A stretch of 64,000 bases of DNA from Nocardiopsis sp. NRRL B-16309 (GCF_001279585.1 NZ_LGEC01000003.1:74271-138270); one strand, 5' to 3'; shown: positions 1 to 8,464, numbered from the stretch's first letter. The notes: generated from the sequence alone by a model not told the origin. Numbers and translations: made by a program.

Positions 1-1199
1 GCCACGAGCCAGCCCACGCCCAGATCGGGGGACAGGGTCTTGGACAGGGTGCCCAGGAGCACCACGCGACCGGGGTCGAGCCCGTACAGGGCGGGCAGCG
101 GGGCGACGTCGTAGCGGAACTCGGAGTCGTAGTCGTCCTCGATCACCACGGCGCCCGTCTCCCGCGCCCAGGCCAGCAGGAGTTCGCGGCGGGGGATGGG
201 CAGCCGTCCTCCGAGCGGGTACTGGTGCGCGGGCGTGGTGTAGACGACCGACAGGTCCCTCGGCAGGTCCGCGACCACGATGCCGTCGTGGTCGACCGGG
301 CAGGGCACGATACGTGCCCCGCGCGCCCCGAGCACGGCCGCGGCCCGCTGGTATCCGGGGTCCTCCACCCCCGCCCGCGCGCCCGGGCCGAGCAGGGTCG
401 CCCCGACCAGGTCCAGCCCGTTGCCGGTGCTCCGGGTGACCAGGACGTTCTCCGGCCCCACCCGGATGCCGCGGGCGCGGCGCAGGTGCTCGGCCAGCAG
501 TTCGCGCAGCCGTGGCAGGCCGTGGGGGTCGGGGTCGTCGTCCGGCGGCTGCTCGGCGGCGTGCCGCCAGGCCCGGCGCCAGGCGGCGCGGTCGTGGTCG
601 CGCACCCACGGCGCGCCCGGGCGCAGGTCGACCAGGCCGCGTCGGCGCGCCTCGTGCCGGGACCACCGGACGGCCTCCGCCGACCCCGGGGGCGGGTCCG
701 TCAAGGGCCCTTCCGTGAGGCGGCTCCCGGGGCGGTGGTGGGTGGCGGGTAGGGGGGTCTGCGGCCGGGGGCCGTCCGTTGAGGGTGGTAGCCCCGTCTC
801 TCCCGCGAAGCGGCTCCCGGGGCGACGGTGGGCGACGGGCAGGGGGGTCTGCGGCCGGGGGCCGTCCGTTGAGGGTGGTAGCCCCGCCCCTTCCGCGAAG
901 CGGCTCCCGGGGCGATGGTGGGCGACGGGCAGGGAGTCGTGCTCGGCGACGAACGTGCCCGACCCGTGGCGCCCGTCGAGCCACCCCTCCGCGTACAGCT
1001 GCTGGTAGGCCTCCGTGACCACGGTCCGGCTCACGCCCAGCTCGGTCGCGAGGGCGCGCGACGACGGCAGGCGCGCACCGGGCGTCAGGACCCCCTCGGC
1101 CATGGCCGCGCGCAGCTGGTCGGAGAGCTGGACGGCGAGCGGTACCCCGGCGCCGCGATCCAGGCGCACGGGCGGTTCGGCGGGGGTGTGGCGGGCCAA
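1..1199 (-). CDS. MocR/PdxR-family regulator (GntR HTH + aminotransferase domain), C-terminus off the window
   Basis: Conceptual translation of the minus strand gives a winged-helix GntR domain (about residues 15-85, with RLPSSRALATELGVSRTVV) and then a class I aminotransferase-like domain opening with LRPGAPW. The PLP-lysine context TLSKTLSPDLGVGW has its Lys near residue 387. The protein continues beyond the left edge. A TTG start at 1199 is chosen because GGAAG sits 6 bases upstream; GTG at 1169 is the alternative. Members bind PLP and commonly control vitamin B6 or amino-acid genes, often a divergent neighbour, which here is a PNPOx-fold gene. Oddity: residues about 89-167, the interdomain linker, consist of 2.3 copies of a 30-residue repeat that matches an intergenic repeat elsewhere in the window. 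The reading frame stays open through it. Confidence 0.85.
   Translation of the reverse strand, partial: MARHTPAEPPVRLDRGAGVPLAVQLSDQLRAAMAEGVLTPGARLPSSRALATELGVSRTVVTEAYQQLYAEGWLDGRHGSGTFVAEHDSLPVAHHRPGSRFAEGAGLPPSTDGPRPQTPLPVAHRRPGSRFAGETGLPPSTDGPRPQTPLPATHHRPGSRLTEGPLTDPPPGSAEAVRWSRHEARRRGLVDLRPGAPWVRDHDRAAWRRAWRHAAEQPPDDDPDPHGLPRLRELLAEHLRRARGIRVGPENVLVTRSTGNGLDLVGATLLGPGARAGVEDPGYQRAAAVLGARGARIVPCPVDHDGIVVADLPRDLSVVYTTPAHQYPLGGRLPIPRRELLLAWARETGAVVIEDDYDSEFRYDVAPLPALYGLDPGRVVLLGTLSKTLSPDLGVGWLV
701..933. repeat. 90-bp tandem repeat inside the MocR linker
   Basis: Two full 90-bp units (721-810 and 811-900) are followed by a third partial unit to about 933 and preceded by a decayed end near 701-720. 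The units differ at only a few positions. Because 90 is a multiple of 3 the host frame is kept, each unit coding 30 residues. The reverse complement of the unit shares two blocks, of about 19 and 20 bases, with the tandem repeat at 63822-64000. Confidence 0.9.
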
Positions 1200-1220
1200 A
1201 GTGGTCTTCCGTTTTCATGG

Positions 1221-1251
1221 AGAAGTGGCCATGGGTGTGATAGCCACTTCT
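1221..1251. promoter_or_regulatory. Inverted-repeat operator between mocR and the PNPOx gene
   Basis: AGAAGTGGC (1221-1229) and GCCACTTCT (1243-1251) are perfect 9-bp arms with a 13-bp spacer. A further AAGTGG half-site lies at 1199-1204, at the regulator's own start. A -10-like TAGGCT at 1255-1260 is 7 bases before the ATG at 1268. This is a plausible MocR site controlling both genes. The repeats are seen directly; the binding is inferred. Confidence 0.6.
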
Positions 1252-1267
1252 TCCTAGGCTTGCACAC

Positions 1268-1906
1268 ATGCTCTCCACGACAGAACGCACCCGGCTCGGG
1301 CGCGCCAAGCACAAGGCCCGGACCGACCGCCAGGAGCTCTACGACCTCCTCGACACCGGGATGGTCTGCCACCTCGGCGTCATCGCCCGCGGCGCCCCCA
1401 TGGTGGTCCCCACCTGTTACGGGCGGATCGGTGACACCCTCTACGTGCACGGCTCCACCGGCGCGCGGTCCCTGCGCGCCCCGGGAGAGGTCTGCGTCAC
1501 CGTGACCCACCTGGACGGGATCGTCCTGGCCCGCTCCGCCTTCCACCACTCCGTCAACCACCGCTCGGCGATGGTCTACGGCACGCCGCGCGAGGTCACC
1601 GACGAGGCGGAGCACCTGGCGGCACTGCGGGCCGTGACCGAGCAGCTCGCGCCCGGCCAGTGGGACGCGGTCCGCCCGCCCACCGCCAAGGAGCTCGCCG
1701 CCACGCGCGTGCTCGCGCTGTCCCTGGAGGAGGCCTCGGTCAAGGTCCGGACCGGTCCGCCCGCCGACGACGAGGAGGACTACGCCCTGCCGACCTGGGC
1801 GGGGGTCCTCCCGGTCCGCCAGGTGTTCGGAGGACCCGAACCCGACCCCGTCCTGCCCGAGGGCATCGGGGTGCCCGCCCACATCGCGGGCCGCTTGTCC
1901 CGCTAG
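1268..1906 (+). CDS. Pyridoxamine 5'-phosphate oxidase-family (FMN split-barrel) protein
   Basis: This 212-residue protein has the split-barrel layout of the PNPOx-like superfamily. An N-terminal helix leads into LLDTGMVCHLGVIARG and a second strand with GSTGARSLR, the usual flavin-phosphate region. Relatives bind FMN, F420 or heme and reduce small substrates; the substrate cannot be read from sequence. No Shine-Dalgarno precedes the ATG, and a TAGGCT hexamer ends 7 bases upstream, so translation is probably leaderless. It is divergent from the MocR regulator and shares its operator. It ends tail to tail with the DUF817 gene, the two stop codons sharing the bases CTAG. Confidence 0.85.
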   Translation: MLSTTERTRLGRAKHKARTDRQELYDLLDTGMVCHLGVIARGAPMVVPTCYGRIGDTLYVHGSTGARSLRAPGEVCVTVTHLDGIVLARSAFHHSVNHRSAMVYGTPREVTDEAEHLAALRAVTEQLAPGQWDAVRPPTAKELAATRVLALSLEEASVKVRTGPPADDEEDYALPTWAGVLPVRQVFGGPEPDPVLPEGIGVPAHIAGRLSR

Positions 1907-2712
1907 CGCGGCTCGGCCGACGCGGCTCGGCCGCGCCCGTGCCGCCAGGTGGCCACGAGCACGAACGAGACCACCACCAGCAGCGACCAGGCACCGAGCT
2001 TGGACACGTGCACCATCTCCCAGGCCCGCTCCTGATGGGGGTAGCTCCAGGCGCCGAGCAGGGTGGACACGTTCTCCGCGATCCACAGGAACAGGCCGAT
2101 GAGCAGGAAGGACAGCGACAGCGGCATCCGGTACCGCGTCGGCCCGACCGTGTAGTGGACCCAGGTCCGCCAGGTGGCGGCGACCAGCGCGGCCGCCAGC
2201 CACACCCGCACGTCCGGCAGCCAGTGGTGGGTGAAGAAGTTGGCGTAGACCAGCACGGCCACCGCGGTCGTGGCCACGGGCCGGTAGTCGGTCAGTTCGA
2301 GGTCGAGCAGCCGCCAGGCGCGCACGATGTAGGACCCGACCGCCGCGTACATGAACCCGCTGTAGAGCGGTACCCCCGCGACCTTGGTCCAGGCGTCGCC
2401 GGGATAGGACCACGAGCCCACGTGCACCTTGAACACCTCCAGTGCCAGCCCCACGACGTGGAAGCCGAGGATGGCCAGCACCTCGCGGCCCGTCTCCAGC
2501 CGCAGGATCCAGAACGCCGCGGTCAGGGCGACGCCGTAGAGCAGCAGGGCGTCATAGCGGGGGATCGGCAGGGGCACGGCGGCGCTCAGCGCGAGTCCGG
2601 CGAAGATGCCGACGGCGAAGGCGCAGGCACGCGCCTGCGCCCAGCCGAACCGGAGGAGCTGGGCCGCACCGTGGCGTACGAGCGGTCGGGGGGCGGTCCG
2701 GGTGGAGGTCAT
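1903..2712 (-). CDS. DUF817 family membrane protein
   Basis: The 269-residue polytopic protein has about eight hydrophobic segments. Its charged, aromatic-rich loops (FKVHVGSWSYPGDAW, FFTHHWLPDVR, LLGAWSYPHQ) are typical of DUF817 (YoaT-like) proteins. The family has no proven function. The ATG at 2712 is preferred over an upstream in-frame codon because the extra 25 residues are low-complexity and overlap the end of the COG0523 gene. The gene follows the COG0523 GTPase by 49 bases on the same strand, so the two may be co-transcribed. Confidence 0.85.
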   Translation of the reverse strand: MTSTRTAPRPLVRHGAAQLLRFGWAQARACAFAVGIFAGLALSAAVPLPIPRYDALLLYGVALTAAFWILRLETGREVLAILGFHVVGLALEVFKVHVGSWSYPGDAWTKVAGVPLYSGFMYAAVGSYIVRAWRLLDLELTDYRPVATTAVAVLVYANFFTHHWLPDVRVWLAAALVAATWRTWVHYTVGPTRYRMPLSLSFLLIGLFLWIAENVSTLLGAWSYPHQERAWEMVHVSKLGAWSLLVVVSFVLVATWRHGRGRAASAEPR

Positions 2713-2761
2713 GGGAGGTGGGACGTCCGACCGCCGCCCCGGGTTCGCCCCGGGTCCGTCC

Positions 2762-4012
2762 TCAGGCGTGCGACCCGGCGGGCACACCGGCGCCGTGCCC
2801 GTGCGCGTGCACTCCTGCCACGTCCCACTCGGGGAAGGGGTCGGCCAGACCCGCCCAGTCCCCGGCCAGCTCGGCGTCGGTGAGCAGGCAGGCGCGCAGG
2901 CTCCCGGCCAGCGCCTCCCCGCGCAGTCCCGTACCGATGAAGACCAGTTCCTGGCGGGGGGCGACGGCCTCGGCGTCCTCGTCGTCGGGCAGCCCGAGCA
3001 GGGGCGCGTCCGCCGGGTCCCACGCGCCGGAGGGCTCGAACCGCGCCACGGGGCCCGCCTGCGACCACATCCCGGTGACGCGGTGGCGCGTGGCCAACCA
3101 GAAGAAGCCCTTCGAACGCAGCAGAGTGCCGAACTCGCCGGAGTCCAGGCGCTCGGAGACCAGCGACCACAGGCGTTCGGGGTGGAAGGGCCGGTCGGCG
3201 CGGAAGACCGTGCTGGAGATGCCGTACTCCTCGGTCTCGGGCACGTGGTCGCCGTTGAGCTCGGCGGCCCAGCCCGGCGCGCGCGAGGCGCGCTCCAGGT
3301 CGAACAGCCCGGTGCCCACGATCTCGCCGACGGCCACGCGGCCGTGCTCGGAGCGCAGCACCCGCGCCAGGGGGTTGAGCCGGCGCAGGGCGGCCTCGAC
3401 CTCGTCGGCGTCCCGGTCGCTGACCAGGTCGGTCTTGTTGAGCAGCAGGACGTCGGCGAACTCGACCTGGTCGATGAGCAGGTCGCTGACCGTGCGCTCG
3501 TCGTCCTCGTAGGCGTCGAGCCCGCGCGAGAGCAGGTCGTCGCCCTGGCGCAGCTCGCGCAGGAAGCCGGCGGCGTCCACGACGGACACCATGGTGTCGA
3601 GGCGGGCCCGGTCCATCAGCCGGGTCCCGTCCAGGCCGGGGAAGGTGAAGGTGGCCGCCACGGGCATGGGCTCGGAGATGCCGCTGGACTCGATGAGCAG
3701 GTAGTCGAACCGGCCCTCGTCCGCGAGTCGGCCGACCTCCTCCAGCAGGTCGTCGCGCAGGGTGCAGCAGATGCAGCCGTTGGTCATCTCGACCAGGCGC
3801 TCGTCGGTCCGCGAGAGCGCGCCGCCGTCGCGGACGAGGCCGGCGTCGATGTTGACCTCGCTCATGTCGTTGACGATCACCGCCACCCGCAGACCGTCGC
3901 GGTTGCCCAGAACGTGGTTGAGCAGGGTGGTCTTGCCCGCTCCGAGGAAGCCGGAGAGCACGGTGACGGGCAGCGCGGCACGGCCTTCCGCTGTTGTGGA
4001 AATGGTTTTCAT
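2762..4012 (-). CDS. COG0523 (CobW/ZigA-type) GTP-dependent metallochaperone
   Basis: The 416-residue protein carries Walker A GFLGAGKTT near the N-terminus, the metal-binding NGCICCTLRDD, the guanine-specificity motif LNKTD, and a C-terminal CobW_C domain. Its tail is histidine-bearing (HAHGHG). COG0523 GTPases move or insert metals; zinc-starvation members are controlled by Zur. The start at 4012 gives the N-terminal length usual for the family before LPVTVLSGFLG. A Zur-like box overlaps the start codon, which together with the poor Shine-Dalgarno suggests a leaderless, zinc-repressed transcript. It lies upstream of DUF817 on the same strand. Cobalamin genes, the alternative context for CobW, are absent. 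Confidence 0.88.
   Translation of the reverse strand: MKTISTTAEGRAALPVTVLSGFLGAGKTTLLNHVLGNRDGLRVAVIVNDMSEVNIDAGLVRDGGALSRTDERLVEMTNGCICCTLRDDLLEEVGRLADEGRFDYLLIESSGISEPMPVAATFTFPGLDGTRLMDRARLDTMVSVVDAAGFLRELRQGDDLLSRGLDAYEDDERTVSDLLIDQVEFADVLLLNKTDLVSDRDADEVEAALRRLNPLARVLRSEHGRVAVGEIVGTGLFDLERASRAPGWAAELNGDHVPETEEYGISSTVFRADRPFHPERLWSLVSERLDSGEFGTLLRSKGFFWLATRHRVTGMWSQAGPVARFEPSGAWDPADAPLLGLPDDEDAEAVAPRQELVFIGTGLRGEALAGSLRACLLTDAELAGDWAGLADPFPEWDVAGVHAHGHGAGVPAGSHA
3997..4011 (-). promoter_or_regulatory. Zur-like box at the COG0523 start codon
   Basis: The plus-strand sequence TGGAAATGGTTTTCA matches the published Streptomyces Zur consensus TGAAAATGATTTTCA at 13 of 15 positions, as I recall that consensus. 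It overlaps the first codons of the GTPase gene, where bound Zur would block a leaderless transcript. Zur binding is inferred. Confidence 0.6.
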
Positions 4013-4505
4013 TTTCCCTATGCTGGCCGCTCTCGGGCCCGGATCGGTTGGCCGCATTGCGGGCTCCGGTGGGGCCGGTATTCCCGGGCCCGGTCGGGGC
4101 GCCGCCCGCGTTCACGCGCCGCGGGGGAGCGTCGCCCGGGCGCTCGCCCGCGGTGGCCCCACCTTGGGCTTTGTGGCGTTTCCGCAGTTCACGTCGGTCT
4201 TGCGCGCGCTGGGGTGGAGTGCTCACGGTGTGTGCCGGTTGTTCGCCCCGACTCTGAGTGAAGGTCCACGCGGGCGGCGGAGCGCACGCGGATCGCGGAG
4301 ATCTTCCGGAACCGGTTGTGCCGCCCCTGGGGCGTCCCTAGTGTGATCCTCGGTTCACGGAGCGTTCGTCCGCGCAGGCCAGCGGGGGTGAATGGCGCAC
4401 GTGGACGTGTACGCGCAACCCTCTTCCTCCCTTGCCCCGTGGCCGGTCCCGACACAGACCGGCTACGCGGCGTGGGTACGCGACTACCACGAGGAGACAC
4501 AGCGG
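4013..4505. other. Intergenic region between COG0523 and the encapsulin operon
   Basis: About 490 bases hold no convincing gene. It contains the divergent control regions: the Zur-like box at its left edge and a good sigma-70-type promoter candidate at 4316-4344 reading toward the encapsulin. An upstream in-frame extension of the encapsulin (from 4392) is rejected because family members begin at the equivalent of 4506. Confidence 0.6.
4316..4344 (+). promoter_or_regulatory. Candidate promoter of the encapsulin/2-MIB operon
   Basis: TTGTGC (4316-4321), a 17-bp spacer and TAGTGT (4339-4344) form a housekeeping-type promoter about 160 bases before the encapsulin start. No regulator site was recognised. 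The transcript would have a roughly 155-base leader. Confidence 0.4.
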
Positions 4506-5906
4506 ATGTCGATCGACGTAGGTCCCGAGACCCGGAACGGCCAGCGGAGCCTGGCGACCGCGGCCGCCCGGAACCTGGCGACCACCACCAAGTCCGCACC
4601 GCAGATGCAGGGGAAGAGTTCCCGCTGGCTGCAGAGGATGCTGCCCTGGGTGCAGACCGAGGGCGGCGCCTACCGCGTCAACCGCCGCCTCAGCTACACC
4701 ATCGGTGACGGCCGTATCGAGTTCAACCAGACCGGCGCCGACGTCGAGGTCATCCCACAGGAGCTCGGCGAGCTGGCGCTGCTGTCCGGTTTCGACGACG
4801 TGGGCGTGCTGGGCGAGCTGGCCGGCCGCTTCACCCAGCGCGAGTTCGAGCCCGGTGACGTGCTCGCGCACGAGGGCAGGCCCGCCGACCACCTCTACCT
4901 CCTGGCCCACGGCCGGGTCCACAAGACCACCGAGGGCCCCTACGGCGACGCCACGCGGATCGGCGTCCTGGCCGACGGCGAGCAGTTCGGCGAGGAGGGC
5001 CTGCTCAACCCGGACGCGACCTGGGACTGCACCGTCAAGGCCGTCACCGCAGGCACCCTCCTGGAGCTGCCCCGCCAGGAGTTCTCCGCCGTCATGGACG
5101 CCTCTCCCAGCCTGCGCGCCCACATCGAGCGCTTCCTGGCCCGGCCGCTCAACGGGCAGAACAAGGCCGGCGAGGCCGACATCGCCATGCTCTCCGGCCA
5201 CGTGGGCGAGCCCTCCCTGCCCGGGACCTTCGTCGACTACGAGCTCCGGCCCCGTGAGTACGAGCTGAGCGTGGCCCAGACGGTCCTGCGGGTGCACACC
5301 AGGGTCGCCGACCTCTACAACAAGCCGATGAACCAGACCGAGCAGCAGCTGCGGCTGACCATCGAGGCCCTGCGCGAGCGCCAGGAGAACGAACTCGTCA
5401 ACAACCGCGAGTTCGGGCTCCTCCACAACTGCGACTACAGCCAGCGCATCCAGACCGACAGCGGCGCGCCCAGCCCCGACTGCCTGGACGACCTGCTGAG
5501 CATGCGCCGCAACACCCAGTACATGTTCGCCCACCCCAGCGCCATCGCCGCCTTCGGCAAGGAGTGCAACAAGCGGGGCATCACCATGGGCACCGTCGAG
5601 GTCGGCGGCCACCACCTGCCCGCCTGGCGCGGGGTCCCCCTCCTGCCCTGCGGCAAGATCCCGGTCACCGAGCACCACACGTCGTCGATCATCGCCATCC
5701 GTACCGGCGAGGACAACGAGGGCGTCATCGGCCTGCACCAGACCGGCCTGCCCGACGAGGTCGAGCCCGGGCTCAACGCGCGCTTCATGGGCATCGACGA
5801 CCAGGCGATCATCTCCTACCTGGTCAGCACCTACTACTCGGCGGCCGTCCTCGTCCCCGACGCCATCGGCATCCTGGAGAACGTCGAGGTCCGCCCGCGT
5901 GCCTGA
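4506..5906 (+). CDS. Family 2B encapsulin nanocompartment shell protein (cyclic-nucleotide-binding domain)
   Basis: The 466-residue protein has an N-terminal arm with AARNLATTTKS, a cyclic-nucleotide-binding-like domain at about residues 95-210 (EPGDVLAHEGRPADHLYLL, DGEQFGEEGLL), and the HK97-fold shell region marked by REYELSVAQTVL, MNQTEQQLRL, NNREFGLL and WRGVPLLPCGKIPV. This is the EshA-like protein now classed as a family 2B encapsulin, which assembles into protein cages around enzyme cargo. GAGGAG at 4491-4496 sits 9 bases before ATG 4506. The 2-MIB synthase follows 38 bases downstream, the expected cargo of this family. It is first in the four-gene 2-MIB operon. Confidence 0.93.
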   Translation: MSIDVGPETRNGQRSLATAAARNLATTTKSAPQMQGKSSRWLQRMLPWVQTEGGAYRVNRRLSYTIGDGRIEFNQTGADVEVIPQELGELALLSGFDDVGVLGELAGRFTQREFEPGDVLAHEGRPADHLYLLAHGRVHKTTEGPYGDATRIGVLADGEQFGEEGLLNPDATWDCTVKAVTAGTLLELPRQEFSAVMDASPSLRAHIERFLARPLNGQNKAGEADIAMLSGHVGEPSLPGTFVDYELRPREYELSVAQTVLRVHTRVADLYNKPMNQTEQQLRLTIEALRERQENELVNNREFGLLHNCDYSQRIQTDSGAPSPDCLDDLLSMRRNTQYMFAHPSAIAAFGKECNKRGITMGTVEVGGHHLPAWRGVPLLPCGKIPVTEHHTSSIIAIRTGEDNEGVIGLHQTGLPDEVEPGLNARFMGIDDQAIISYLVSTYYSAAVLVPDAIGILENVEVRPRA

Positions 5907-5944
5907 GCCCCGCCCGACACTGCCAGTGAAGGAGGGCTGAGACG

Positions 5945-7327
5945 GTGTCACTGCTGTCGCGGATGTCCGCCTCCGCCGCCACGCACGACGTGGCGGCCCT
6001 GGTGGACGCCCTGATGTCGAACCCGCTGCGCCCGGGACCGCCGGACCTGCTCGTGCCCGGCCCGCCCTCGGCCCGGGTGCCCGAACCGCCGCGAGCGGGC
6101 GCACCCGCGCCGGCGGGCGCGCCCACGGCGGGCGCGGCCACGGCCCCGCCGCGGCTTCCCACCGGCCCCACCGGTCCGGGGACCGCCGCGGCTCGCGCCC
6201 TGCTGCCCGACCGCCCGGTCGCGCCGCCCGCGCCGGTGCACGCGCCGGTCCCGGCGGGGGCGGTCGGCCGATGGCTGCCCCAGCCCCCCTCGGGGCCCGG
6301 AACGGCGGCCGTGCGCGTCCTGGGCCACCGCGCCCCGCCCGAGCGGGACGCGGACACGGCCGCCGACGACGCGGTCCCGGCGCTGTACTGTCCGCCCGCC
6401 GTACGCGACGACCGCGCCCTGGGGGAGGAGGTCGACGAGCGGCTGGTCGGCTGGGCCGAGGAGGTGGGGATCTACCCCGGCAAACTCGACATGATCCGCA
6501 AGGCGGAGTTCGGCCGGCTGATCATGCTCGCCCATCCCGAGACCGACGACCCCGAACGCCTGCTGGCCGCGGCCAGGTGCGCCCTGGCCGAGTGGTCCGT
6601 CGACGACCACTACGTCGACGGCGAGGTGGAGGAGTCCCGCCCGGAACTCCTCGGCCAGCGGCTGGCGATCGCACACTCGGTCATCGACCAGGCGCACATC
6701 TCGCGCGAGTACGCGCCCGAGCTGGAGAGGGTCGTGCAGGCGGACCCGGTCATGCGCGCCCTGCGCTCGGCCCTGGGCAAGCTCGCCGACCACGCGACGT
6801 GGACGCAGGTGCGCCGGCTGCGCCACGAGCTGGGCATCATGTTCGTCGCCTACAACCAGGAGGGCGTCTGGGGGAACACCGGTCAGAGGCCACCGGTGTG
6901 GGAGTTCCTGATGCACCGCCACGAGAACAGCTTCGTGCCCTGCATGGTGCTGATCGACGCGGTCGCCGGATACGAGCTGCCCATGGAGGAGTTCGCCGAC
7001 CCGCGGGTCCGGCGCGTGTTCACCATGGCCGGATCGGCCACCGTCATCGTCAACGACCTCTACTCCATGGGCAAGGAGGGGCCCGACGACACCAGCCTGC
7101 CCAGGCTGATCGCCGAGGAGGACGGATGCACGATGCGCGAGGCGGTCGAGCGCACCGTGCGCATCCACGACGAGATGATGCACACCGTCGAGTCCGAGGC
7201 GGCCGCCCTCGCCCTCACCGGATCGCCGCAGCTGGGCCGCTTCCTGGCCGGGCTGTGGGCCTGGTGCGGCGGCAGCCGCGAGTGGCACGCCACCAGCGGC
7301 CGCTACCACGGTGACCGGTCCGGCTGA
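5945..7327 (+). CDS. 2-Methylisoborneol synthase, encapsulin cargo terpene cyclase
   Basis: The enzyme cyclises 2-methyl-GPP to 2-methylisoborneol, an earthy odorant. The 460 residues split into a Pro/Ala/Gly-rich disordered N-terminus (about 1-135) and a class I terpene cyclase domain. Visible motifs are the first metal site DDHYVD (220-225), the NSE triad NDLYSMGKE (370-378) and a C-terminal RY pair (453-454). The disordered extension is typical of bacterial 2-MIB synthases and is the likely cargo-loading segment for the encapsulin upstream. Start GTG 5945 has AAGGAGGG 9 bases ahead. A GPP 2-C-methyltransferase follows, completing the two-step pathway. Confidence 0.95.
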   Translation: MSLLSRMSASAATHDVAALVDALMSNPLRPGPPDLLVPGPPSARVPEPPRAGAPAPAGAPTAGAATAPPRLPTGPTGPGTAAARALLPDRPVAPPAPVHAPVPAGAVGRWLPQPPSGPGTAAVRVLGHRAPPERDADTAADDAVPALYCPPAVRDDRALGEEVDERLVGWAEEVGIYPGKLDMIRKAEFGRLIMLAHPETDDPERLLAAARCALAEWSVDDHYVDGEVEESRPELLGQRLAIAHSVIDQAHISREYAPELERVVQADPVMRALRSALGKLADHATWTQVRRLRHELGIMFVAYNQEGVWGNTGQRPPVWEFLMHRHENSFVPCMVLIDAVAGYELPMEEFADPRVRRVFTMAGSATVIVNDLYSMGKEGPDDTSLPRLIAEEDGCTMREAVERTVRIHDEMMHTVESEAAALALTGSPQLGRFLAGLWAWCGGSREWHATSGRYHGDRSG

Positions 7328-7455
7328 CCCGGCCCGGCCCCACAGCACCCGCGCCCCCACCGCGGCCCACCGCACCCCCGCCGTCACCCACCCGGACCGC
7401 ACGCGCGGCCCGGTCGGCTGTCCTGCCCGACGACCACCAGCAAGGAGCCCTTCGT

Positions 7456-8319
7456 ATGACCATGACCTCCTCCCACTCCACCGGCAACGTCCTGCGCACC
7501 CAGTACCAGGAGTCCGTCGCGGAGTACTGGAACGCGGAGAAGGACCCCGTCAACATCAAGCTCGGCGAGGTCGACGGCCTCTTCCACCACCACTACGGCA
7601 TCGGCGACTACGACCCCTCGGTCCTGGAGGGGCCGGAGGAGACACGCGACCAGCGGATCATCGAGGAGATGCACCGCCTGGAGACAGCCCAGGCCGACGT
7701 CCTCCTGGACCACCTGGGCGCGGTCGGCCCCCAGGACCGGGTCATGGACACCGGGTCCGGCCGGGGCGGCACCAGCTTCATGGCCAACCAGCGCTTCGGC
7801 TGCCACGTCGACGGCGTGACCATCTCCCACAAGCAGGTGGACTTCGCCAACGAGCAGGCCGAGGAACGGGGCGTGTCCGACAAGGTCCGCTTCCACTTCC
7901 GCAACATGCTCGACACCGGCTTCCCGTCGGGCTCCCTGCGGGCGAGCTGGAACAACGAGTCGACCATGTACGTGGACCTGTTCGAGCTGTTCGCCGAGCA
8001 CGCCCGCCTGCTGGAGTACGGCGGCCGCTACGTCACCATCACCGGCTGCTACAACGACGTGACCGGAGGCCGCTCCAAGGCGGTGAGCCGGATCGACGAG
8101 CACTACACCTGCAACATCCACGCCAGGAGCCAGTACTTCAAGGCGATGACGGCGAACAACCTCGTCCCGATCTCCGTCGTCGACCTCACCGGACCGACCA
8201 TCCCGTACTGGGAGCTGCGCGCGCGGTCGTCGGTGGCCACCGGTATCGAGGAGCCCTTCCTGACCGCGTACAAGGAGGGCAGCTTCCACTACCTGCTCAT
8301 CGCGGCCGACCGGGTCTGA
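7456..8319 (+). CDS. Geranyl diphosphate 2-C-methyltransferase
   Basis: The 287-residue SAM-dependent methyltransferase converts GPP to 2-methyl-GPP, the substrate of the preceding cyclase. The SAM-binding glycine loop VMDTGSGRGGTS is at about 96-107, followed by GVTISHKQVDFA and the substrate-side WNNESTMYVDL. The pattern matches actinobacterial and cyanobacterial GPPMTs, and the pairing with 2-MIB synthase is diagnostic. ATG 7456 has AAGGAG 8-9 bases upstream. The 128-base gap after the cyclase holds no gene. No disordered cargo extension is present, so this enzyme is probably outside the shell or enters by other means. Confidence 0.95.
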   Translation: MTMTSSHSTGNVLRTQYQESVAEYWNAEKDPVNIKLGEVDGLFHHHYGIGDYDPSVLEGPEETRDQRIIEEMHRLETAQADVLLDHLGAVGPQDRVMDTGSGRGGTSFMANQRFGCHVDGVTISHKQVDFANEQAEERGVSDKVRFHFRNMLDTGFPSGSLRASWNNESTMYVDLFELFAEHARLLEYGGRYVTITGCYNDVTGGRSKAVSRIDEHYTCNIHARSQYFKAMTANNLVPISVVDLTGPTIPYWELRARSSVATGIEEPFLTAYKEGSFHYLLIAADRV

Positions 8320-8394
8320 GGACCCCCGGGCGCTCCGGGGCCGGACCCGGGGGAGCGGACCCGCCCCCGGGCCCGTGGAGCGCCCGCACCAGCG

Positions 8395-8430
8395 CCCGCC
8401 CGCCCGGCCGCGCCAGGCCGGGCGGGCGGG
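8395..8430 (+). terminator. Strong GC hairpin between the GPP methyltransferase and idi genes
   Basis: A perfect 15-bp stem (arms 8395-8409 and 8416-8430) with a 6-base loop GCGCCA stands 76 bases after the methyltransferase stop and 35 bases before the isomerase start. There is no U-tract. It could be an intrinsic terminator, an attenuator or an mRNA-stabilising element that sets a lower dose of the last gene. Confidence 0.55.
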
Positions 8431-8464
8431 GCCGCCGCCCGTGGCCACCCGACGGAAGGACGCC

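Noticed and set aside
701..933. CRISPR-like tandem repeat
   Set aside because: Units are contiguous with no unique spacers, 90 bp long and in a coding frame; the same holds for 63822-64000.
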